From Gimesia maris (GTDB lineage: Bacteria > Planctomycetota > Planctomycetia > Planctomycetales > Planctomycetaceae), in NCBI RefSeq assembly GCF_008298035.1, contig NZ_CP042910.1, forward strand, positions 4,665,001 to 4,729,000: a stretch of DNA of 64,000 nucleotides, in the 5' to 3' direction. Shown one piece after another: positions 55,976-64,000 of the stretch. The notes below the pieces were generated by a model, which searched no databases, had not been told where the DNA came from, and saw only the letters and a program-made list of their open reading frames with translations. A program made the translations under genes and the position numbers. Position 1 is the stretch's first letter; each line of letters begins with the position of its first letter.

Positions 55976-56592
55976 AAATTGCAATCCTCTTGCCACAGAC
56001 GGGTAATCAACTGGAGTTTTCGTTCAACGGTTCGGCGGGCGCAACCTTGATTCTGCGCAATTTCAGTTGTAGTTTCCCCTTCCATTTTGGCCAATGCAAC
56101 CTGTCTTAAGGCTGAATCACCTGTTTTGTCTAATAAATTCAATAGCCGTTCCAGTTCTTCTGCCATCTGAACGGCAAATTCGGGAGAGGGTTGCTGCTGG
56201 ATAATCTCTTCAAAATCAACTCGCATGGACGTTTGCTTCTTACTCGTCCCAGCTGCGTCATTTTGTCCACTTCCGCCCCGCTTCTGTCTGTTTTCCAGCC
56301 GAATCAGGTCGATTGATTTATGTGATGTGATTGCCACCAGCAGCGGCCATAAATTTTGCCGATCGGTGACCTGTGAGAAGCGGCCATTCTGAGCCCCAAT
56401 ACAGAAACTTTTAAAAGCGCTCAGCGCCACATCCTCTTCATCCGCCATCGTCCGTGGTGCACCTCGTAATTTCTGCCGCGCGACTTCCACCATCTCCAGA
56501 AAATACGATTCCCACAACCTCTGCGCAGCCTGAGCGTCTCCTGATTTCAACTGATCGATCCACTGTGTGACGGTTTCTTCAATCACAGACAT
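55972..56592 (-). CDS. ECF-family RNA polymerase sigma factor, planctomycete type
   Basis: A 206-residue sigma factor. Region 2 covers about residues 20-95 (AQRLWESYFLEMVEVARQKL, DEEDVALSAFKSF, NLWPLLVAITSHKSIDLIRLENRQKR). Region 4 is at about 145-200, with TTTEIAQNQGCARRTVERKLQLIRRLW-like helix-turn-helix residues (EIAQNQGCARRTVERKL). This matches the ECF group of planctomycetes usually encoded next to Ser/Thr kinases. The four-base overlap with the kinase gene implies coupled translation and that the kinase controls the sigma factor. Its target promoters cannot be read from this window. Confidence 0.92.
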   Translation of the reverse strand: MSVIEETVTQWIDQLKSGDAQAAQRLWESYFLEMVEVARQKLRGAPRTMADEEDVALSAFKSFCIGAQNGRFSQVTDRQNLWPLLVAITSHKSIDLIRLENRQKRGGSGQNDAAGTSKKQTSMRVDFEEIIQQQPSPEFAVQMAEELERLLNLLDKTGDSALRQVALAKMEGETTTEIAQNQGCARRTVERKLQLITRLWQEDCNL

Positions 56593-56816
56593 TGAGACAT
56601 GCTTTCATGAATGGCTTTTCTGAATTTCAGCATACCAGTATATCGTAGAGTACGGGCATTCAACAGCTTCCACCTCATTTCAGACAAAGTATCTTTTTTC
56701 GCGTAATTTTTGTCGCATCTTCACAATCTTTGACGAATTCACTCCAATAACAGTCCGAACAGACTGAAAAGCATTGAACTGCGTACATCATCCGTCGACT
56801 TCCAGGAAAAGAGATC

Positions 56817-57740
56817 ATGTTCCATTTTCACGTACTTCAATTCCGAGCCTGTCTTTTCTTTTACGTATCACTCGCAGTCAGCTTGCTGATGATCGCTGAT
56901 GTTACTGCACAGCAAACCGGTAACCCGCGAGACGACCTCAAAGGATTGAGTGATGACTTTGATGACGCCTCTACTTTGAAACAGTGGTCTCGGATTTATC
57001 AGACAGAACAGAGCCATGCCGACCAGCTCGAGAAATTTGATATCGCCAAAACCAAACCGGGCTGGATGGTCATGGTCCCCTACAGCAGTACCTGGTACAT
57101 GGACTATCGGGGAGTTCTGGTCTACAAAGAAGTCAAAGGAGATTTTGTAGTCACATCCAGTATCCGCGTCGCGCGACGGGATGGCGATGGCGCACCGCGC
57201 AGTAATTATTCACTGGCAGGCCTCATGATCCGTACTCCCCGCGATGTCACTCCGCAAACGTGGAAACCAGGTGGCGAGAATTATATCTTCCTCTCTCTTG
57301 GCGCTGCGAATCGACCAGGCTCTTTTCAGTTTGAAGTCAAGACCACGGTCAACAGTCGATCGACGCTCGCAGTCACCGACGCAGGAACGCCAGCCGCGAT
57401 GATACAGATTGCTCGGATTGGCAATGACTTCATCCTGCTGAAAAAAACACCGGAAGGAAACTGGAATATCCATCAGCGATATCGTCGCACTGATATGCCT
57501 GAGCAGTTGCAGGTGGGGCTCACGGTTTATACAGACTACTCAACAGCCTCGCGTCTGAAACCTCCGCAGCAGAATAACCAGGTCATCCGCAACGGTCGCC
57601 CCGATCTGGTGGCTGGATTTGACTATGTTCATTTTCAGCGCCCTGTTGTGCCTGCTTCTTTTAAGGGAAAATCGTTCTCGAACCAGGCCGAAGTCTCTGA
57701 TACGCAGCTTTTGGAATTTCTGGGTAAGCATGCCCAATAA
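56817..57740 (+). CDS. Exported beta-sandwich protein (DUF1349/concanavalin-like)
   Basis: A 307-residue exported protein. The signal peptide (FFYVSLAVSLLMIADVTAQQ) is followed by a domain resembling the DUF1349/laminin-G-like beta-sandwich: DDFDDASTLKQWSRIYQTE, VYKEVKGDFVVTSSIRVARRDGDG, YSLAGLMIRTPRDV, and VGLTVYTDYSTASR. Such domains bind glycans or form part of glycosidases. I see no catalytic pair typical of a known glycoside hydrolase. AGGA lies ten bases before the ATG. Divergent from the ECF gene; 224 bases between them hold no recognisable feature. Confidence 0.72.
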   Translation: MFHFHVLQFRACLFFYVSLAVSLLMIADVTAQQTGNPRDDLKGLSDDFDDASTLKQWSRIYQTEQSHADQLEKFDIAKTKPGWMVMVPYSSTWYMDYRGVLVYKEVKGDFVVTSSIRVARRDGDGAPRSNYSLAGLMIRTPRDVTPQTWKPGGENYIFLSLGAANRPGSFQFEVKTTVNSRSTLAVTDAGTPAAMIQIARIGNDFILLKKTPEGNWNIHQRYRRTDMPEQLQVGLTVYTDYSTASRLKPPQQNNQVIRNGRPDLVAGFDYVHFQRPVVPASFKGKSFSNQAEVSDTQLLEFLGKHAQ

Positions 57741-57790
57741 TTAAGAACATTATTTAACAGTTCGCTCCAGCATTTCGCACGACCGCCTGT

Positions 57791-57820
57791 TTGCAATTGA
57801 TTCGATAGAGGGTTTATAAT
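57791..57820 (+). promoter_or_regulatory. Candidate promoter of the secreted FAD oxidoreductase gene
   Basis: TTGCAA at 57791 and a perfect TATAAT at 57815 are 18 bases apart. The predicted leader is about 95 bases. This is the best -35/-10 pair I found in the window. Confidence 0.5.
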
Positions 57821-57920
57821 CTCATCAGACGTTAATTTCGGATCAAATCCGTTTTAAGACGAGTGAGATGTACACTCAATAAATCACACTCAACGAAATC
57901 AATGGCAGGAGTCTGTGAGA

Positions 57921-60218
57921 ATGCGCTACCCGGCTAAAACCCTTTCTGTATTCGCAGTGCTTGCGATCACACTGTTCCCGGTCCCGCACGCGGCCGCTTC
58001 ACAGCCAGTCGAAGGTGTTCTGGTGGAAGCAGAGAGTTTCGATCAGCATGGTGGCTGGAAACTGGACACGCAGTTTATCAATATCATGGGATCTCCCTAT
58101 CTGTTGGCGCATGGACTGGGCCAGCCGGTGGCAGACGCAGAAACAACCGTCTCGTTTCCTTCAACAGGAACATACCGCGTTCTGGTTCGCACAAAAGACT
58201 GGGTTGCTCCCTGGCAGGCCAAGGGAGCACCAGGTCGCTTCCAACTGGCCATTGATGGCAAACCATTAGATGAGACATTCGGAACGAAGAGTGCCAAATG
58301 GTTCTGGCACGATGGCGGCACCGTGGAGATCACCAAACCGGAAGTCAAACTGACGCTCCACGACCTGACAGGCTTTGAAGGCCGCTGTGACGCAATACTG
58401 TTTACCAAAGATCTTAACTATCAGCCCCCCAACGATCTGTCCCCCATGGATCAGTGGCGCAAAGACATGCTCGGCCTGCCCGCTCAGCCGGAAAAAACAA
58501 AGAAATATGATCTGGTGGTGGTCGGTGGTGGATATTCCGGCATGGGAGCCGCGATCTCTGCGGCCCGCATGGGATGTTCGGTCGCGTTGATTCAGGATCG
58601 CCCTGTACTGGGTGGAAACGGGAGTTCGGAAGTCCGTGTCTGGGCACAGGGGCTGGTACGACGCGGAAAATATCCTCATATCGGCGAGATTATCGCAGAA
58701 TTTGCCGATTCGGCTGCTGCCTCTCCCGGCACTTATGAAGAGTACGGCGACAAATTGAAAGAGGATGTAGTCCGCGCCGAAAAAAACATTGATCTGTTCC
58801 TCAATACGCGTGCTTATGAGGTGAATAAAGAGGGAGAATCCATCCAGAGCGTCACCGCCTTCAATACCAGAACCAGCAAACGGACGGAATTTCTTGGTTC
58901 CCTCTTCGCGGACTGCACCGGGCATGGTGAAATCGGATATTTAGCCGGCGCCGATTATTACACACATGAAAAAGGGCACATGGGCATGAGCAACATGTGG
59001 ACCTGGAAAGAAGCCGATACAGAAAAATCATTCCCGGATGTCAGCTGGGCGCTCAACCTGAATATGGAAGACTTCCCCTACCCCAAGCGCTTTCACGGTG
59101 AATGGTTCTGGGAGAGCGGCTTTGATAAAGATCCGATCAAAGACCTCGAATCGATGCGGGACTGGAATTTCCGTGCCGTCTATGGTGCCTGGAATGCCAT
59201 AAAAAACAAAGGTGGTAAAGACAAACATGCCAACGCGGAATTAACCTGGATGGCCTTCATAGGTGGACCACGCGAATCTCGTATGCTCCGCGGCGACGTA
59301 ATTCTGCGTAAAAAAGACATTGTGAATAAAATCGCCTTTCCGGATGGCTGCGTCCCCAGCACCTGGTCCATCGATTTACACTACCCCAAAAAGCAATACA
59401 TGCAGAAGTACCCGGAAGACCCTTTCATCTCGCAGGCTGTGTTTGACAGTCGCGTCGACCGCAGGTTCGGTTATCCGGTTCCCTATCGATGTTTTTACTC
59501 TCGGAATATCCCAAACCTGTTCATGGCCGGGCGCTGCATCAGTGTGACACATGAGGCACTCGGAACGGTACGCGTCATGAAAACAGGGGGCATGATGGGC
59601 GAAGTCGTCGGTAAAGCGGCAGCAGTCTGTACCGAAAAAGACTGCAGTCCCCGCGAAGTTTATACAGACTACTATCAGGACCTCGAAAAACTGATGGCCC
59701 GCAAAGGTGTTGAACGCCGCGATACCATCGATGGAGAGTTTTATATCTCGAAAGACTCTAAAGAACTGCCTCCCGTCATCGATGCCTATATCGATCCGAC
59801 TACACTTCCCGGGCTTGTCATCGATGACGAAAGCAACAATGTGCAGTTCGTCGGGACATGGACAAAAGGCGAAGGTCTGAAAGGTTTTGTCGGCAATCAC
59901 TATGTCTATCATGGCAAAGGTAAAAAAGCCGAGATCCACTTCAAATTCCAGGTGGAAAAAACCGGAAAATACGAAGTGCGTCTTTCTTACGGACATCATG
60001 AAAACCGCGCGACGAATACCCCGGTCACAATTCACTCACCCCAGGATTCAAAAACGGTAAAGATCAATCAGAGAATCAAACCCCCTTTGAAGAATGGCTT
60101 TATTTCTCTAGGCACCTTTAAATTCGAGAAAGGTCAGCAGATTGAAGTTGTCATGTCCAATGAGGGTGTGGACGGGAATGTACACGCCGATGCGATCCAG
60201 GTCCTGCCTGCTGACTGA
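57921..60218 (+). CDS. Secreted FAD-dependent oxidoreductase flanked by two binding modules
   Basis: A 765-residue exported flavoprotein. A signal peptide leads to an N-terminal beta-sandwich (about 30-165; GVLVEAESFDQHGGW, YRVLVRTKDWVAPW). The FAD_oxidored-type domain starts near residue 195 with YDLVVVGGGYSGMGAAISAARMG and NGSSEVRVWAQG; FMAGRCISVTHEALGTVRVM is the C-terminal FAD motif. The last 140 residues or so (FVGTWTKGEGLKGFVGNHYVYH) match the golvesin C-terminal-like domain. It probably oxidises a carbohydrate-like substrate at the cell surface. The ATG at 57921 has AGGAG nine bases upstream; the GTG at 57915 is too close to it. The next gene is a NosR-like redox membrane protein. Confidence 0.88.
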   Translation: MRYPAKTLSVFAVLAITLFPVPHAAASQPVEGVLVEAESFDQHGGWKLDTQFINIMGSPYLLAHGLGQPVADAETTVSFPSTGTYRVLVRTKDWVAPWQAKGAPGRFQLAIDGKPLDETFGTKSAKWFWHDGGTVEITKPEVKLTLHDLTGFEGRCDAILFTKDLNYQPPNDLSPMDQWRKDMLGLPAQPEKTKKYDLVVVGGGYSGMGAAISAARMGCSVALIQDRPVLGGNGSSEVRVWAQGLVRRGKYPHIGEIIAEFADSAAASPGTYEEYGDKLKEDVVRAEKNIDLFLNTRAYEVNKEGESIQSVTAFNTRTSKRTEFLGSLFADCTGHGEIGYLAGADYYTHEKGHMGMSNMWTWKEADTEKSFPDVSWALNLNMEDFPYPKRFHGEWFWESGFDKDPIKDLESMRDWNFRAVYGAWNAIKNKGGKDKHANAELTWMAFIGGPRESRMLRGDVILRKKDIVNKIAFPDGCVPSTWSIDLHYPKKQYMQKYPEDPFISQAVFDSRVDRRFGYPVPYRCFYSRNIPNLFMAGRCISVTHEALGTVRVMKTGGMMGEVVGKAAAVCTEKDCSPREVYTDYYQDLEKLMARKGVERRDTIDGEFYISKDSKELPPVIDAYIDPTTLPGLVIDDESNNVQFVGTWTKGEGLKGFVGNHYVYHGKGKKAEIHFKFQVEKTGKYEVRLSYGHHENRATNTPVTIHSPQDSKTVKINQRIKPPLKNGFISLGTFKFEKGQQIEVVMSNEGVDGNVHADAIQVLPAD

Positions 60219-60280
60219 CCTCGCCCCCCTGTATTCAGAGTTCCGTTCAACCATCGCTTGAAACCAACACCAGAGATAAA

Positions 60281-60310
60281 CGTCCCAGGCAAAGCAGCTT
60301 GCCTGGGACG
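60281..60310. repeat. Perfect 12-bp hairpin before the NosR-like gene
   Basis: CGTCCCAGGCAA and TTGCCTGGGACG form a perfect twelve-base stem with a six-base loop. It ends eleven bases before the start of the redox protein gene. There is no T-run after it on the plus strand, so it is not a standard terminator. It may block ribosome access or define an mRNA end. An ATG at 60311 opens a four-codon frame whose stop overlaps the real start (ATGA). Confidence 0.65.
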
Positions 60311-60321
60311 ATGAGAACAGG

Positions 60322-61641
60322 ATGACAGACTTACCGCAAGCTGTGAAGCCACCATCACCGAAACGGCGCGCCAGTCAATTCAAGTCACTCTCTCTCAAAC
60401 TCTACCGCATTACCATCCTGGTTCTCATTGTCTGTCTCATCAGGGACTACTTTGTGCGACTGCGCGTGCAGGGTAAGGCCCCCATCGAACTGCGGGAAGT
60501 TCAGAAATTCATTCCCGCCGCTCATTCACTGCAAGTCGATCATTCGGAACGGATGGGGCTGTTTGTACTGGATGAAAAACAGAGAACTGTTGGGTACGCC
60601 ATCCGCACTTCGCCTGTCTCCGACGACATTATCGGCTATTGCGGCCCCTCAGACACCTTGATCGTATTTAACTCGCAGACAGACCACATCGTCGGCATCT
60701 CAATCCGCAGCAGTGGAGACACTACATCTCACGTGAATGATGTCCGTCAGAATGAGTACTGGATGAACCTCTGGAAAGATTATGGCTGGAATCAAATCGC
60801 CGCGCTCGACCTCCAGTCCGGGGAGATCGAAGGTGTTTCCGGCGCCACCATGACCAGTATGGGCATCGCGCATGCCATCGCACATCGAATTCGCTCCTCC
60901 GAACAGCAGATTCAGGCAGATCCCCCCTTTCTCTTCCGTGCAAAAGATGCAACCATTATTGCGTTTTGTATCGGTGCTTGCCTGATTACCTTCACGAGGC
61001 TCAAGCGGATTCACTGGTTGCGAAAGTTGTATAAGCTCGTCGCCATGATTTATCTGGGTTTCTGGACCGGAGATCTGCTGGCGGAATCACTGTTTGCCGG
61101 CTGGGCCCGGTATACGGTTCCCTGGAGAACAGTCTTCGGCCTGGTTGTATTGGCCGCAGTGGCCGTGCTCATTCCCTGGACAACCCGACGCAATGTGTAC
61201 TGCCAGAGCATCTGCCCGCATGGGACCGCACAGGAATTTCTGGGAAGAGTACTCCCCGCGCGGTCCAAATGGAAAATCAGACCGGATATCAAACGGGCAC
61301 TGCGGTGGATCCCCGCTTTATTGATCGGACTGATTCTCACGATTCTGTTTTTAAGAATCCCCGTGGATCTGGCAGAACTGGAAGCCTTTGATGCCTATCT
61401 GCTGGCATCCGCGGGAATCGCTTCGATCGTGCTTGCAGTCGCAGGACTCATTGCATCCCTGTTTGTCCCACAGGCTTACTGTCACTATGGCTGCCCCACA
61501 GGTGCCATTTTTGAATTTGTCCGCTCCCATGGCAGGGCAGATCGTTTCGGCCGAAGTGATCTGGTGGCCGGCCTGCTTCTGATTCTGGCGATTGTTTTAA
61601 ACCAATACGCTGATCAATTACAGCTGTTACTGCTGCAATGA
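60322..61641 (+). CDS. NosR/RnfG-like membrane redox protein (FMN-binding plus CX3CP cysteines)
   Basis: A 439-residue membrane protein. One N-terminal helix is followed by an exported FMN-binding domain (about 50-190) with EGVSGATMTSMG, where the Thr of S-G-A-T should carry covalent FMN. About five further helices follow. Two cytoplasmic-side cysteine motifs, YCQSICPHG and YCHYGCPTG, match the C-x3-C-P motifs of NosR/NirI; the extra 2[4Fe-4S] ferredoxin domain of NosR is absent. It probably passes electrons between the cytoplasm and outer flavins. The preceding gene encodes a secreted FAD enzyme, a possible partner. AGG sits directly before the ATG, so initiation may depend on the upstream hairpin. 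Confidence 0.82.
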   Translation: MTDLPQAVKPPSPKRRASQFKSLSLKLYRITILVLIVCLIRDYFVRLRVQGKAPIELREVQKFIPAAHSLQVDHSERMGLFVLDEKQRTVGYAIRTSPVSDDIIGYCGPSDTLIVFNSQTDHIVGISIRSSGDTTSHVNDVRQNEYWMNLWKDYGWNQIAALDLQSGEIEGVSGATMTSMGIAHAIAHRIRSSEQQIQADPPFLFRAKDATIIAFCIGACLITFTRLKRIHWLRKLYKLVAMIYLGFWTGDLLAESLFAGWARYTVPWRTVFGLVVLAAVAVLIPWTTRRNVYCQSICPHGTAQEFLGRVLPARSKWKIRPDIKRALRWIPALLIGLILTILFLRIPVDLAELEAFDAYLLASAGIASIVLAVAGLIASLFVPQAYCHYGCPTGAIFEFVRSHGRADRFGRSDLVAGLLLILAIVLNQYADQLQLLLLQ

Positions 61642-61655
61642 TGCTGATTTGTTTT

Positions 61656-61750
61656 CAGAGCGATGCACATTTTAACCATCGCATCTTTCAGTGTAGTTTA
61701 CTCGGTCCAACTGGCCCGGGAGACGCTGCAGTAAAACTAGACACTGCCTA
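61656..61750. repeat. MITE-like element, copy 2, ending in the histidine kinase stop codon
   Basis: This 95-base segment aligns with 14515-14608 over its whole length: AGAGCG, CACATTTTAACC and GTCC-type landmarks on the left, then a gap-free 52-base right part with 41 matches (CAGTAAAACT shared). The terminal CTA is the TAG stop of the minus-strand histidine kinase. The element lies between two convergent genes and fills nearly the whole 106-base gap. Confidence 0.6.
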
Positions 61751-64000
61751 GCTGGTGGCATCATCCTGAATCTGCTGCCTGATCAGTGATTTACTGATCA
61801 CATTCACCAGTTTTTGAGGCTTGTAAGGCTTCTTCAGGAAATGAACGATCTCGGATCCCTGCATCTGTTCTGAAATATCTGTCTCACTCAGGCCGCTGGT
61901 CAGAATCACTGGAATATCAATCCCCTTCTTGCGGAGCAGTTCAAACGTTTCGACGCCACTTAATCCTGGCATGGTCATATCCAGGAGTACTGCGCTGATT
62001 TCATCACGATGCTTCTGGTAGAGTTCTACGCCTTCACTTCCCGAAAAAGCAGTCAGCACGGAAAAACCATACCGTTTCAATACTCGATTAACGACATTAC
62101 ATACAGCACTGTCATCATCAATGACCAGAATGGAACCAGCTTCTACAGGTAAAATATTTTCGCCACTGCCCTCATCGTCAGCATCGGTAGAAGCTTCGGC
62201 TGTCAGAGGTAAGATCACTCGGAAGCAGGAGCCTTGATCAATAATGGAGTTTACACGTAAACCTCCCTGATGTCCTCTGATAATTCCTGATACGCCCGCC
62301 AGTCCGAGCCCACGACCGGTAAATTTGGTGGTAAAAAACGGGTCAAACATTTTGGACTGGCAGTCAATATCCATACCGTTCCCGTTATCTTCCACTTCGA
62401 AATAGACAAACTTTCCGGGTGCCCCATTTTCACAGAAATAATATTCTGAAAATTCATTCTTCGCCAGTTGAGTGACGCCCGTGCGAATAGCGATTCTGCC
62501 TGATTCTGCCTGGTTTTGAATCGCTTCAGATGCATTCGTCAGCAGATTCAGAACCACCTGTTCGATCTGCCCGACATCGCCATGAATCATTAATTCTTCA
62601 TCAGACAGATCCAGCTCAATATACGCATTCGGAGAAACAATCGATTTCATGATCTCCACAGTTTCCTGGATCACTCGATTTAAATTAAACGTCATTGAGG
62701 CGAAAGTACGTTGCCCGGAATAAGCCAGCAGCCGTTCGCAGATTTTTGCAGCATGACGCGCGGCCATTTCAATACTTTTCACATATGGATTCACTGGAGA
62801 TTCTTCATCCAGTTCCATCAACACCAGATTCGTATTCCCCAGGATCGCCAGAAGCAGATTATTAAAGTCATGCGCGACTCCCCCTGCAAGGACTCCCAGG
62901 CTCTCCAGTTTCTGGGAATGCAGCATCTGTGCGTGAAGATGGTCTTTTTCTTCTTCAATCTGAATACGATCGGTGATATCCCGGATCACTTTGATATACC
63001 CGGTAATCTGGTTATCAGATCGCCTTAACGGGGTGACAATCGTTTCCCCCTGAAAACAGGAACCGTCGGCACGCACATACTCAACGATAAACGGTTTTAA
63101 TACCCGGGTATTAGGAAACGACACCCGGTTGAATTGCTCTTCGTACTTACTGGAAGAAAAAATGAGTTCGCGCACCGGCCTGCCCAGTAGATCCGCCTCT
63201 TGACAACGAAAGTGGATCTGAATCGACTCATTACACATCACGATATGATGGCTGCGGTCCGTTACGATCATGGCATCGGTCACGGAATGGAAAATGGTCT
63301 GTAATAAAATCCGCTGCCGGTTCAACTGCTCAATTGTTTTCTTGCGAATCGTGACATCAATCGCCAGCCCGATACAACCAATAATTTCATCTTTTAAATT
63401 CCGTAAAGGCTCGATATGGATATCCAGGTAGGTATTTTCCAGCTGTTGTTCGAATCGAACTGATTCACCTTTCATGGTTCGCTGATGCATCGCGGCCATA
63501 TTCGCAGACACTTCCTGCGATTTATGGAAATTTGAGATGCCTTTCCCCACGGTCTCGGCCGGTTGAATCCCCAACTGGTTCAGGCCTGCTCCTACGATCG
63601 ATGTATATATATTATCCAGATCAGTCGTCCAGAGAATTGCGGGGATCTGGTCCATAATAATGCGGAGGCGGGCTTCACTCTCCAGGCGTATCTGCTGGGA
63701 ACGCTTCAGATCATCAATATCAATATGGGTACCAATCATCTGTAGAGGATCTTTTTGTGGGCTGTAAGCTGAGATTCTGCCCCGTGTAAATACCCATTTC
63801 CATGCACCGTCTTTTTTCCTGATGCGAACCTCGACGTCATAAGAGTTCGCTTTACCTGATATGTAATCGTTAAGGGCTTTCACTGAAGTCATATAGTCAT
63901 CAGGGTGAATCATTTGAGTCCACGCCTTATTGATTTCAGCCTCGATTTCTGCTGGATCCTTCAGATCCTGCAGTCTGGCAAACGAATCCGGAAATTCGCC
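61748..64000 (-). CDS. Hybrid PAS histidine kinase with receiver domain (5' end outside window)
   Basis: At least 750 residues; the frame is open to the window edge, so the N-terminus is missing. It contains three PAS/PAC units: one cut at the edge (PDDYMTSVKALND, MIGTHIDIDDLKR), one at IIMDQIPAILWTTD, and one at LLQTIFHSVTDAMIVTD. The kinase core follows: GGVAHDFNNLLLAI with the phospho-His, NASEAIQNQ, DNGNGMD and GRGLGLAGV. A C-terminal receiver has VIDDDSAVC, LLDMTMPGLSG with the phospho-Asp, and KKPYKP. It should sense a signal via PAS and relay phosphate from His to Asp, and perhaps on to another protein. No signal peptide or membrane helix is seen in this part. Its TAG stop is part of a repeated element. 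Confidence 0.92.
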   Translation of the reverse strand, partial: GEFPDSFARLQDLKDPAEIEAEINKAWTQMIHPDDYMTSVKALNDYISGKANSYDVEVRIRKKDGAWKWVFTRGRISAYSPQKDPLQMIGTHIDIDDLKRSQQIRLESEARLRIIMDQIPAILWTTDLDNIYTSIVGAGLNQLGIQPAETVGKGISNFHKSQEVSANMAAMHQRTMKGESVRFEQQLENTYLDIHIEPLRNLKDEIIGCIGLAIDVTIRKKTIEQLNRQRILLQTIFHSVTDAMIVTDRSHHIVMCNESIQIHFRCQEADLLGRPVRELIFSSSKYEEQFNRVSFPNTRVLKPFIVEYVRADGSCFQGETIVTPLRRSDNQITGYIKVIRDITDRIQIEEEKDHLHAQMLHSQKLESLGVLAGGVAHDFNNLLLAILGNTNLVLMELDEESPVNPYVKSIEMAARHAAKICERLLAYSGQRTFASMTFNLNRVIQETVEIMKSIVSPNAYIELDLSDEELMIHGDVGQIEQVVLNLLTNASEAIQNQAESGRIAIRTGVTQLAKNEFSEYYFCENGAPGKFVYFEVEDNGNGMDIDCQSKMFDPFFTTKFTGRGLGLAGVSGIIRGHQGGLRVNSIIDQGSCFRVILPLTAEASTDADDEGSGENILPVEAGSILVIDDDSAVCNVVNRVLKRYGFSVLTAFSGSEGVELYQKHRDEISAVLLDMTMPGLSGVETFELLRKKGIDIPVILTSGLSETDISEQMQGSEIVHFLKKPYKPQKLVNVISKSLIRQQIQDDATS

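Overview
The window reads as a stretch of chromosome from a planctomycete of the Planctomycetaceae, most like Gimesia. This is inferred from family content, not from a marker gene. The window combines DUF1559 and DUF1080 proteins, FG-GAP/ASPIC proteins, a planctomycete heme-binding (CxxCH) protein, sulfatases, an ECF sigma factor overlapping a Ser/Thr kinase, PQQ-propeller proteins, Tat-signal oxidoreductases and a XylR-type regulator. Base composition looks balanced and gene strands alternate in short blocks. I see no rRNA, tRNA, CRISPR array, prophage or origin.

Layout. 0.1-4.1 kb (+): secreted DUF1080 protein, nucleoside-type MFS transporter, small membrane protein, two Hsp20 chaperones. 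4.1-7.8 kb (-): a tightly packed creatininase / FG-GAP-ASPIC / TPR operon. 7.9-12.8 kb (+): six tandem DUF1559 paralogues, three with an N-terminal GYF_2 domain. 12.9-14.4 kb: a complete IS4-family element inside a palindromic repeat, followed by a 94-bp MITE-like element. 14.6-20.4 kb: housekeeping genes (nucleosidase, serC, prs, mutS). 20.5-34 kb: secreted and membrane proteins (Spy-like protein, membrane glycosyltransferase, a 2066-residue alpha-2-macroglobulin, cardiolipin synthase, heme protein, thioredoxin lipoprotein, alpha/beta hydrolase). 34.3-43.5 kb: CBS protein, family 4 uracil-DNA glycosylase, LRR lipoprotein, PQQ-propeller/methyltransferase fusion, two TPM-domain proteins, small coiled-coil protein. 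43.5-50.9 kb (-): sulfatase, membrane protein, and an isomerase / PhyH / Gfo-Idh / DJ-1 operon behind a XylR-like regulator. 51-64 kb: GNAT, GlpD, kinase plus ECF sigma factor, a secreted beta-sandwich protein, a secreted FAD oxidoreductase, a NosR-like redox protein, and a hybrid histidine kinase cut by the window end.

Best candidates for something undescribed: (1) the GYF_2-DUF1559 array, whose members keep the pilin-like helix but lack both the prepilin cleavage site and the His of the H-X9-DG signature; (2) an alpha-2-macroglobulin whose thioester motif is replaced by TTDC; (3) a secreted protein with a methyltransferase-like domain between two PQQ-type propellers; (4) a kinase fused to a formylglycine-generating-enzyme-like domain without its catalytic cysteines; (5) a MITE-like element whose terminal TAG is the stop codon of two unrelated genes.

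Start codons were re-chosen where a Shine-Dalgarno sequence, a signal peptide or gene overlap favoured an internal start. Family names come from recognising motifs by eye; no database search was run.
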